From Dipylidium caninum (lineage: Eukaryota; Platyhelminthes; Cestoda; Cyclophyllidea; Dipylidiidae), in the NCBI GenBank assembly GCA_017562135.1, contig QEYB01001217.1:434001-498000 (forward strand): 64,000 bases of DNA, given 5' to 3'. Position numbers and translations under genes: made by a program. Below the pieces are notes generated by a model. It ran no database searches. It was given only the letters and a program-made list of their open reading frames with translations, and had not been told where the DNA came from. This document shows positions 24,301 to 32,700 of this stretch, in pieces; within the stretch, counting starts at the first letter, position 1; each line of letters begins with the position of its first letter.

Positions 24301-26348
24301 GGGAGAAAGTGGAGGCCTGAAGCCGGTCACCACGAATTTCACAACTAAGGCGAAGTCAGCACAGCTGGTGGAACAGAGGACGGCCTGCTACCGACGCCTC
24401 ATACCCCACCACCTCCACGCCAAACAGCATGCCGATTCGAGTCAAATTTTTTCGAATACCTTCAACGTGAGTGGCGCTCCTGATTGTGGCTCCTTGCGTT
24501 TTGAGCATTCACGGCCAAAGGTTAGAGGTTCTACGTAAAGTTTGTGAGCAAATACCTCTTGGAAATGATGGAAGGCTTCACTCTGAAAGTCACTAAACTT
24601 GAAGGCTAAAACGTTTGAAGTTTTCAACTCTAAGCAGTTGATTTAACAAATCCAGCTCATTTGTCCGGATTTTCCTACATGACTGCCGGAATATGGTTGT
24701 GTTCACGGGATTTGAACGGACTAACTGAGACATGCTAAATCATTTCCAAGTCCCGTTAGCGTCTGTTTCTACTCAAGCGCTTTTCCGGCATCCAACTCGA
24801 TCTGCGGCAGTGCTCTCTACTATCTCCTTGGCATTCGAGTCCCGCGTCGTCTCCCACTTCTCCAAAAGGCGCGATTCTCGACATAACCTGAAAGAGCACT
24901 TAACACCACGAATATTTCTACACTGGGCAAGATGATGAGATTGGCGCGAGTCGTCCAGTTATAACACTTCTCTCGTGTTTCTCATCTTCACTTATTTACT
25001 CCATTTACCATAATTTTGGACCGTTTAACTGTACTGCTAGATGTACATCCGCCCAGTGCAGGGGCGATGAGATGACTGGAAAATTCGCATTTACAGCCTT
25101 GGAAAAGTGTGAAATATGGAAGGAGACGAAGTGCTCGACGATGCCTCAAATAACTCAAATCTGCATAGTTTCTAAATTAGGAGTTTTCTTTTCTAACTGA
25201 TTCACCGAAAAGGCCTACTCGCCTGTGTGACTGGCCCCGTGGACTTGATTTAAACAAAAAAGATTTATATGCTAAAATTATATTGCCTAATCATGTAATT
25301 ATTTGTGGTATCAGTTGGAGTTGTTTGCCAACTGGGTTGCAGTGGCATTTTTCGCCAACTCTCATCCTGTTATCTTGTGAGCCTACCTTAGCAAAAAGGT
25401 GGATGCTGCTTCGTCCGTGAAGCCCTCGTTAGCCAAATTAGCAGAAGGCACCTCAGTTCACGTAGATCCATTAAACCGGCGTCTTTGTCGCAGTGCTTGC
25501 GCTTTTCGTGCAACTGACGATGAGGAGAGTGTCGTGGCAGCGAAGGTGATTCGCGAGCTGAGAGACTCCGTGGTAGAGTAGTTCTGCATCACGTGACGCA
25601 CTGCTAAAGTTGTAAAGGACAAAGACCCCCACGAATTGCATTGTAATGCGATAAAATGCGGTATTTGGTTGGGAGTAAGGGAAACCAAGTACTCTGTCAC
25701 CTTCGTGAAATAAGACCCAATTCCGCGCAGACCATCAGTGAACCAGGACCTTTGTATGCCAGCGACCCGCCAGTTCAGCCGACGGCCAACACGGGCAATC
25801 AAACGACGGTGGATTCTCACCTCACCACAACCACCAATGCGTCCTCATGGAGCCTTCTCCACACGACCATGCCGACGCCCTCCTCCTCCACTCACCTCAA
25901 TGCGGCCACCCCTACCTTCTACTCTGACAGTTCCTGTGCTTCAATGGCTCTGCCCTCGCCACTTGGCAGCAGTGGCAGCGGTGGCAGTGGCGCTGCTGGT
26001 GCCGTTGGCCGACCCTCAAACTACCCAATCATGGGCACCAGTCTCTACTCGGCCAGTAGTGGTGGTGGAGTGATTCAGCGATCCTGCACCTTCCCCCATA
26101 GCCAGCAGGAGGCTTATCCAAGTGCTTCTCGGCCTCCGCAACCCACTTACAACCCCGTCTGCACGTCTGGACGCACCCTCGTGTCTGTGGAAACGCAGAC
26201 CTCACGAGAACAGGTGACGGAGTTAGATGAGACTGTGAAAGAAGCTGTCAGTGGCGGGAAACGGAGTCAGCGAGCGACGCCACAACGACACTTGTACATC
26301 AATATTTTGGACGAATTCGATGGAGGGAATGTGAAGTTGCCTAGTTGA
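12180..26348 (+). CDS. SynGAP/DAB2IP/RASAL2-family Ras GTPase-activating protein (spliced, 5' end incomplete)
   Basis: This protein would stimulate GTP hydrolysis by Ras/Rap-type GTPases at the plasma membrane. I joined 13 exons: 12180-12333, 12588-12895, 16036-16137, 16204-16302, 16383-16684, 17404-17521, 17601-17899, 19333-19705, 19782-20007, 21992-22303, 23125-23445, 24056-24466 and 25731-26348. Every junction has GT-AG borders and compatible phase, giving 1213 residues before the stop. Order: C-terminal half of a split PH domain (about residues 30-160), C2 (about 165-340), RasGAP (about 385-765), post-GAP helices (to about 900), Ser/Gly/Thr-rich tail. The arginine-finger motif VLRSNSLATK and the FLRFICPA motif are both present, so catalysis should be intact. 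Large insertions interrupt PH, C2 and GAP. The exon at 12180 starts mid-codon, so coding sequence lies upstream. The family assignment rests on conserved motifs recalled from the human proteins; which vertebrate paralogue is closest cannot be told. Confidence 0.9.
12588..12895 (+). CDS. RasGAP exon: PH domain end with a long charged insertion
   Basis: It starts in phase 0 after cgcccccag and ends in phase 2 before gtaagt. The first codons continue the PH strand (CFQ|VST). About 82 residues then have no counterpart in vertebrate relatives, including an Asp/Glu/Gly run (DAEDGEDGDDNDEG) and an Arg-rich stretch. The conserved PH helix resumes as YNCRSAAEKKYWLNK, matching the family's FSCRSAAERDKWMENL. 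Confidence 0.85.
14151..14202. repeat. Poly-G followed by (GGA)n
   Basis: A G-run merges into about ten GGA units, within the 3.1-kb RasGAP intron. It could form G-quadruplex or triplex structure. Confidence 0.9.
14440..14461. repeat. (GGA)n tract
   Basis: Seven GGA units in the same intron as the larger GGA tract 240 bp upstream. Confidence 0.85.
15339..15365. repeat. (CA)n microsatellite
   Basis: About thirteen CA units with one interruption (a G). Confidence 0.9.
16036..16137 (+). CDS. RasGAP exon: start of C2 domain
   Basis: A 102-nt exon runs from acceptor cttcccag to donor gtaggt. Its single leading base completes the Lys codon of the PH exon and its last two bases complete a Glu codon with the next exon. 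LHLCIQEIKGVPSDNE aligns with the family's LKLWIIEARELPPKKR, the first C2 strand. It was located by phase plus similarity. Confidence 0.8.
   Translation: MSVSRESQSLLRKAERKQSSPLHSRNQRRPLRQ
16204..16302 (+). CDS. RasGAP exon: C2 domain core
   Basis: A 99-nt exon between acceptor gtttcag and donor gttcgt encodes YFCEIYLDDALYARTSPK, then WSEDFEF. This is nearly colinear with YYCELCLDDMLYARTTSK and WGEHFEF in SynGAP. The donor is weak, but the phase (2) joins the next exon to give FEFGHLPQFSEIRV, matching FEFNNLPAVRAL. Confidence 0.9.
16383..16684 (+). CDS. RasGAP exon: C2 domain with Ser-rich insertion
   Basis: It follows acceptor ctctgccag and ends at a canonical gtaagt donor. The first 28 codons (HLPQFSEIRVLLWMF and onward) continue the C2. 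About 65 residues then replace the short basic turn of vertebrate proteins. This insertion is Ser/Glu-rich and holds two basophilic-kinase consensus sites: RRVS (codons 16462-16473) and RRRSM (16630-16641). LDLLLI at the end resumes the C2 strand. Confidence 0.85.
17404..17521 (+). CDS. RasGAP exon: end of C2 domain
   Basis: It is preceded by a (CT)n polypyrimidine acceptor (ctctctcag). Its leading two bases complete the Ala codon left by the 16684 donor. AKFIIPSTDITGVVDSETWY aligns with the strand ending in VEKWYPV. It contains another basophilic consensus (KRLS, 17487-17498). The 3' boundary at 17521 uses a non-consensus donor (GG|gtcgtc), chosen because it is the phase-consistent way into the next exon. 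Confidence 0.75.
17601..17899 (+). CDS. RasGAP exon: lead-in to GAP domain
   Basis: It begins after gccgtag and ends at a strong gtgaga donor. LTARLAQFTVLPVCGYNYLL corresponds to the family's IRAHLTQIPVLPMELYSKFA. LEPWLSVKSKAALAKSLLEM corresponds to [20 protein letters not shown]. Its last base forms an Asp codon with the next exon. Confidence 0.85.
19333..19705 (+). CDS. RasGAP exon: catalytic arginine finger
   Basis: The exon follows acceptor tttcaatttag and opens with DNPNMVLRSNSLATKAIE, the RasGAP block 1. The Arg of VLRSN (codon 19353-19355) is the arginine finger that enters the Ras active site (Arg789 in p120GAP, Arg1276 in neurofibromin). The helix LKQVGGDYLKAALSEFV follows. A 41-residue insertion (19464-19586) precedes EVDPDKV, which matches the family's EVDPSK. 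The exon ends at AA|gtaact. Confidence 0.93.
19782..20007 (+). CDS. RasGAP exon: FLR block
   Basis: It begins after ctggtgtag, completing an Asn codon (FPNELRITFAAIREA, compare FPRELKEVFASWR). It then carries VFLRFICPAILSPCLFGL, the invariant RasGAP FLRFxCPAIxxP motif whose Arg stabilises the finger loop. It ends in phase 0 at CTG|gtgagt within the family's ARTLTLIAK segment. Confidence 0.93.
20812..20837. repeat. (GA)n microsatellite
   Basis: Thirteen GA-type units in the intron between the FLR exon and the last GAP exon. Confidence 0.9.
21209..21241. repeat. (CTC)n plus poly-C tract
   Basis: Six trinucleotide units lead into a run of about sixteen C in the same RasGAP intron. Confidence 0.9.
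21992..22303 (+). CDS. RasGAP exon: last helices of GAP domain
   Basis: It follows acceptor aaacgcag in phase 0 and ends at TGT|gtaagt. VAKTILNLANFTLFGDVKEL matches the family's IAKVTQNLANFAKFGSKEEY. The helix DFLNRFVAEEMPTMRALLW and PYIAQLVDVL follow, aligning with the end of the GAP domain and the start of the YIDLGRELSSL segment. Confidence 0.92.
23125..23445 (+). CDS. RasGAP exon: post-GAP helix with preceding insertion
   Basis: A 107-codon phase-0 exon lies between ctttttttag-type acceptor sequence and gtaagt. Most of its first 80 residues are lineage-specific. The end, LATSLAHCHVQLEAAFAAIP, aligns with SSLHSLLWEAVSQLEQSIVS of DAB2IP. This separates two segments that are adjacent in vertebrate relatives. 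Confidence 0.8.
24056..24466 (+). CDS. RasGAP exon: conserved post-GAP motif and linker
   Basis: It opens with KLDQPLKDLRAILDALTHL, equivalent to the family's KLGPLPRILRDVHTAL, which confirms the phase-0 junction with the previous exon. About 115 residues of low-conservation polar linker follow. It ends at AAC|gtgagt. Confidence 0.82.
25731..26348 (+). CDS. RasGAP terminal exon: Ser/Gly/Thr-rich C-terminal tail
   Basis: It enters in phase 0 after ccgcgcag and runs 205 codons to a TGA stop. The sequence is dominated by Ser, Thr, Pro, Gly and Ala. It has no evident coiled coil and ends in NVKLPS, so it lacks the C-terminal coiled coil of DAB2IP/RASAL2 and the QTRV PDZ ligand of SynGAP-alpha. 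Alternative 3' exons cannot be excluded. Confidence 0.75.
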   Translation, partial: TISEPGPLYASDPPVQPTANTGNQTTVDSHLTTTTNASSWSLLHTTMPTPSSSTHLNAATPTFYSDSSCASMALPSPLGSSGSGGSGAAGAVGRPSNYPIMGTSLYSASSGGGVIQRSCTFPHSQQEAYPSASRPPQPTYNPVCTSGRTLVSVETQTSREQVTELDETVKEAVSGGKRSQRATPQRHLYINILDEFDGGNVKLPS

Positions 26349-28037
26349 TCCGCGCTCACCTTCTCCGGGGAGTCTTGTATAAACCGATGATGAGCCAGTA
26401 ATCCGTTATCTTTTCCCTCTCTTCCTTTTATAGGACCTCTAATACTTGATTTCGTCTCTCTTATCAGCCGTGTATGCTTATGTGAGCATGAGGCAAAAGG
26501 TGCTCATAGAACGGGGTCTATTGACATGAAAATACCAGATTAAGAACCTACAAACACCTAAGAAATGTTCTCCTTGAATTTTTTGGTCGGGTCGTCAAAG
26601 CTGACTCTTCCATATGCATTTAGGTCATAGCATTGTGGTTATTCGCCTTGCAAAATTAGCAGAGGCTGGCATTGCTCAAGCGTACCAGAGATTCCAGTCC
26701 ATAGGAGATAATTACGACGTGATGTTTTTGGGCGAGTATGGCTCATTGGACCACTGTTTGCTGGTCGGAGTCTTGAGGGTTAACTAATGTCTTGTATATC
26801 GTGCGGTCATCTATTTTTCACCGTATCGGGGGTTGGCCAATGGTTAGCGTAGTGATATGAAATCAATTACTTAAGCTAACGAAGAAAGAAGAAAATCAAG
26901 CGCTTCAGCGTTGAGGATGGTCGGGTCAAGTCTGTTAGTTGCGGTTATAACCGCTCGACACTGTCCACAGTGTCGTACTTAGCAGAGAAGAGAAGCCAGG
27001 GAGACTGGTAGGGGATAATAGGTGAACGGGTAGTTGCGTTAGTCTAGAAATAGGGGAATGAACAGGTGTAGCTATCAGGAGACGTGAATCATGCTTAACG
27101 AATCGGACTGGTTGGTGTAATTTCGTAGTGGTGTGACGTGTTGTATCTCTTTAAATGTTGATGGGATGTTTAGCCTCATAGATTTGGATAAAAGACATAA
27201 ATAAATCTCCAATGCATTAAGGATACAGAATCATTGTCACCATACCTCAACGCATCGTTTCCACTTTACGGGGGCCTAAACCTTCTTTGGTACTTGATTT
27301 TCACATCACTGCCCACTTCGTCCCCTCATTTATCCAAATAAGTGGCGACGCAGTATTGGGCGCTACTAGTTTTTAAAAATGGGAAAGCGCTTCTTTCTAT
27401 GGTACGGTGTATTGCCTGAATTTTCGCTCGATTGGGCCAAGACTGGATTTTTCTATCATAATGAGAAAAGGATTCTCAACTTGGTCTGTAGGAACGTCGC
27501 AGAGTTACTATCCAATCACTATATTAAGTCGATTTTGTAACACTAGATCCGTGATCTCCAAAGTCTTGAATATTTATCCAAACAGTAACGCCTATAGACT
27601 AAGTTTCGGAAGCAAAATCGTAATTTAACTGGAAAACAATGGTAACGATATAGCATAAAAATTGGAAGACGGCAATGCACTGAGGATATTCCAACTCTAA
27701 ACAACCATATGAGTAAGCTACAGTGGAAAAGCTTTTAAATACATGAAAGGTATAAAACAATTTTACCTATCGGCATAAATTAATACTGCGGCTCAGTTTA
27801 CTTTGATCGGTTTCCGTGTGAGCAAACTAATAACATTTATTCAATTTTTAGGCCGAGATATATGGACTGCCTTGATCGAGTAAAGCGTAGTTAATTAGAC
27901 GGCTCTTACCGGTTTGTTGTATGAATAATCCCCAGTATGTGAGCTCCATTGACTATATCGACGACATTGTTTATATTAATTGTCATTTGTGGCAATCCTC
28001 TGAAATTTTATCCAGTTGCTGTGCCGTACATTAGAGC
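26349..28037. other. Intergenic region between RasGAP and GPD1
   Basis: Composition turns from GC-richer to AT-rich across this stretch. It should contain the RasGAP 3' UTR. The nearest canonical AATAAA I can see is at 27200-27205, about 850 nt after the stop. No convincing coding potential is visible. Confidence 0.5.
27200..27205 (+). promoter_or_regulatory. Possible polyadenylation signal AATAAA for the RasGAP
   Basis: A canonical hexamer in AT-rich sequence downstream of the RasGAP stop codon. It would imply a 3' UTR of about 850 nt. A variant signal closer to the stop is also possible. Confidence 0.25.
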
Positions 28038-29671
28038 ATGGGTCCGGGGCGGAGCGTATCAATTATCGGTTCTGGCAACTGGGGCTCAACAATAGCGAAA
28101 ATCATTTGGGCAAAATGTGCTCCAAATCGAACGCTTCGAGGACAAGGTAAATGCGTGGTTCCGATTTGTTTGATCTTTGTAGGTCAGAATGTGGGTATTC
28201 GAAGAGATTATTAATGGTAAAAAGCTCACCGAATTAATTAATGCGCAACACGAAAATGTGAAATACCTCCCAGGAGTAAAAATTCCCTCAAATGTCGTTG
28301 CTTTGCCCGATCTTGAGGGCTGCACTCGCGACGCCGATGTCCTCATCTTCGTCCTACCGCACCAGTTCCTACCTAGAGTTTGTCACACCATGAACCACAT
28401 TTGAAGCCTGGTTGCTACGGGTGCTCGTTGATTAAGGTACGCTACTAGAGGGGACTTTCGACTCAAACCTGTTTGTCGTCTAGAAATACGTTCAATCGGT
28501 TTTTTAAATCTAGTAGGACTGACTCTCCCTGAGATGCCTTTTCTATCATGTCTTCCTTAAAACAAATAAATCCGACGCAATTATAACTTCCCTTACAGTC
28601 ATTCCCATTTTGTGTCGTTCGCTCATAATTACCCATGTTCTGTTGTGCAATCGTATCTGTTTTAGTACTTTTACCATATGCTCGCATTTATAACAAAATG
28701 ATCGACCCGCATTCTTGGGTCACCTTTGGCAACGTTCCGGATGTTTCACGTTGTTTAAATCCACGAATTGACTTCCAATTCTAAGACAACCCCTATAATA
28801 CACTCATTTTTTAAAGTTAATGTTATGCTTGCATCCACAGCGGTATCCGGGGTCTAAAATAATCTGAATAGTCTCGTTGTCCACCAGGGCCATTCCTCTC
28901 CTTGGTTGACCTTAACATTAGGTCATTCAATATTTTCGAAAACAGGATATGCTTGGCAATTAGTACACGATTAGTTTTTTGGAGTACTGATAGCTACTAT
29001 GGGTCTCTTAAAAGCGTATTAGAAATAGAAGCTTGGATTAAAACAATGTTTCTGTCTTTGTAATGTGGGGACTTTTTGCACTTTGATATAACAGTCCTTT
29101 GTATAAAGTGACTTATTTTTCAAGACTGTGACTGCCATTTTCCACTTGCCTCTACTTGTGGATGTCTCATTTCCAAACCGATATTTTATTTAAACGAATA
29201 CTTTAGGTCACGCAGAGTTCCACGGAACCTTTTTTGGGTGGGGTCGCATTGATTAGTGTTTTCTGTATGCTCAAATGAAACCCTTTCAGGGAATATGTTC
29301 TAAACTTATCAACGTGCGCTTGTGTGTCTACATGTGCGTCAGTATGCCCCTACAATAATTATTGCCGATTCATTCTTTTCTTTTGAATGATGTCTGACGA
29401 GAACAGGTTGATCATGTAACCTGATATTAAATTGCTTCCTATTTCTTCCCCAGGGCTTTAACGAAATACCTGGAAAGGGAGTGAGTCTGGTAACAGATTT
29501 AATTCGTACTGAATTGAACATTCCCTGTGCCGTCATGATGGGTGCCAATCTGGCCTCAGAAGTGGCTCAGGAGAAGTTCTGTGAAGCCACGGTTGGATCG
29601 CTCGATAAGGCACAAGGCCTAGAACTAAAAGAACTTTTTGAGGTTCGTTGCTTCCTTTTTTAACTGCGCTC

Positions 29672-29705
<34 letters not shown>

Positions 29706-32700
29706 GGAGCGGCTATTGTTAATTTTTAAGCAGCAGACCATCTTGTTTATACTTCTGGAGTATTCCCACCAAAGTATTTGCGAAAGTATTCACTGTTTGT
29801 CTATCATTTTGAATAGTTCGTTTTCACTTTCTGCACGTGTTTATGTATTTTTTTTGAGCGCTTTATTCGTGGGCTTTGATTTGATTCGATTCTCAGTCCT
29901 TAACCAAATGGAAACATATCATCGTCATAATTATATGTATTGAGCTTACAGCTTTCAATCTTTTCATAGATAACCTTTATGGAATATCATGAATAACTCG
30001 GAATTACGCATTTGGGCTAAGGGGATGCTGGCATCGGCACCTAATTTACTCCTGAATAGATGTTTAGGTTTTGGTCCATTTAAACAGCTACAACATAAAT
30101 GTTGATTGCTGTGACACCTATAACCTGCATTATTTCTGCCTTCAATAACTTGGCGTGAAGAAATAAGGCTGCTCCAACTGTACTATTTTCCGTACTCTTG
30201 CTTCACTCTTGAGATACGAAGACTTTTACCTTTTGGTTTGCCTCTACGATTTCCTGTCAGTCACGCCAGTCTGCGGTATCTCTTCTGAGGGTCAGGTGTG
30301 CCCGTAGGATCATGTGGCAATAAACGTCTTATTGACGTCCCTTTTCAACTGGTTCACACGCGTTTTGGCAGTCTAATATTATTCTACCCATATGATTCAA
30401 GTAGAATTTATCTTTTAGACTCCGTACTTCCGCATTACCGTCATTTCCGATGAAGTAGGAACTGAGTTGTGCGGCGCTCTCAAAAACATCGTTGCCATCG
30501 GTGCTGGACTGAGCGAAGGCTTGGGATTTGGGGAGAACACTAAGGCTGCGATTATTCGTCTTGGCTTTATGGAAATGAAGAAATTCATATATGAGTTCTT
30601 TGGCGATAGGGGTAAGTTTCATTTTTTTTTCTAAATTCTCTTGGTAAATTATTGGTAAATATTACGCTTTTCCTCCTAATTTAATGCATATTGCTAGGGT
30701 GAACAAAAATTTGAGGTAATTACCGGTAAGAAAACAAGAGGCAATCTGGCGCACTTGTTCAGAATTACTCCAGTAATCAGAGGGCCTACCTCATTCACTG
30801 TTTTTACTTTAATGCCATTCTAAATGCTGTTAATGATTCTATCCGCTTGCCTTTAACCACAACTTTCTATCAACTTGTGCTTTCAATCCGTCAAATTGAT
30901 TTGTGTTTTTTTTCCCAGCTATTTCTGATCTACAGACTTCAACAATTTCCCCCAGTTTTTTTTAATCGGGAAATCGTTGGTTTGACATTTTAAACTTGTT
31001 ATTGTATCACTTTTGAAACAAGATAAGACCTTTTTCGATTTGATCTGGGACCGCTTTATTATTTGAAATTAGGTTAATGATTTACCCCGTTTTTAGTTCT
31101 CCCAGCCTAGGGAACTTTTTTTCAGTATCCGTTAAGAAGAGAACAAAGGTTTTTGTAGTAATTTACATTTTTGATACTTCTTAATACTCATTTTTTGCCG
31201 CCGTAAGAACGAATTTAGGGCTTAAAACCAGGCGGTTTGATTCCTCATATGTAAGATTATACTAGTGCATACTTTTTTGAATGGGAAATAATCTCTTCTA
31301 TGCTAATGTTAATAAGATGGGTATTTCGGACACTGTTTGACTTTTTACTTTGACAAATATTTACTGAATTTTCTCAGAATGTGTCTTCATCTTCTTAACA
31401 TTAATTTACATGGTCTTCTAAATGGATTTCGAAAAAGTAAGCATTCACTTAAGTGCCTCTAGCTCACTCAATGAATGCTTCCAGAAACGCATAAAGCAGC
31501 CTTTTCGTTCTACTTTTAATAATGCAACGTTTGTTCTTCCAGTCCCCAGCGCCGATTTGTTAACTTTCGTTATTTAGTTAGCCAAGTGGTTTTTCTCGTT
31601 CTTTTTTCATCACTCTATGGATGAAGCCGGCTGAATAGTGGACCAAATGTGTTAAATTTATGCACTGCGCGTTTCATAAATTGTATACGATTGTATCCCC
31701 GTTCGTATACTTTCATTTTATTTTATTATCACCAAATGTTTATGGTTTCTCGACTCCTCTTCTGCCAATTCGATGAATTTCGCGATAGATATATGAAGAA
31801 GGTTTGGGACTAATCACATAGTGAAATACCTTTATAGCTATCCCACTCATATGCTAATTCTCTTTGGTTATTATGGAATTGTGTTATAGATACAGCAAAA
31901 CGCAAAATATGTAGAGATGTCTTGAACTGACGTAGGCCATTAAACTATCACTCAAATAACGCCGTCATTTCTGTAACTGCGCCTCATCTATCTGAGGCCA
32001 AATAACGAATGATTTGAGTGACGTGTCGCTCATCAGATAAAAGTGATTTGGTGGTCCGCCGATGCCTGCTATTCCTGCATTCTCGTCTCTTCTTCTCTCA
32101 ACCTCTTTCTCTACGATACTCGGTTAATGAAATGTCACTATCGCCACTTGGGGCTTTTTTGCATACTTTCTAACCACGACGAGTATTTTATAATATTTGT
32201 TGCTTCTTCTGTATCATAAGATTGTTCATGAGATGTGGACTCTATTGGAGTTGAAGGCAGAGAATAACCTTGGAGACTTTTTCGTCTACGTAAGTGCCGA
32301 TTTTTTGACGTTCGCGGAACGCTTTTTCCAAACTTTTTCAGTTTACCAAATTTGAGCTTTGTTATTTATGTATAATCTTTCTGAATCCCATAGACTAAGC
32401 TTGCCCTGAGAAGTTCAAGGGGCGAATTTTGCCGTGAAAAGTATCATCTTATTACACCCTTTTTAAAATTTTTATCGCAAAGTAGTGTAATTTCAACTGA
32501 TGACTCCTATGCTATACTTTTTTTGCCTAGGTTCTGGCAGATTAAGGCTTGGCAAATTCCTAGATGCATTTTTCACCTCACCATTGAACAACAAAATTAA
32601 TGCTATGCTTGCTCAAAACGTACAGTGTTTTTTGATCCGCATCACAGTCTTTTCAAAAGCTTGTCGAATCACAATTATTTGACACACATCAACGGCGCAC

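Noticed and set aside
24700..24720. tRNA B-box-like sequence on the minus strand (GTTCAAATCCC)
   Set aside because: The flanking bases cannot form a T-stem and no A-box or acceptor stem is present.
25399..25581. Possible extra RasGAP exon (DAASSVKPSLAKLAEG...)
   Set aside because: Any acceptor near 25391 enters in the wrong phase for the exon ending at 24466, and the length would break the frame of the final exon; the direct 24466-25731 junction is in phase.
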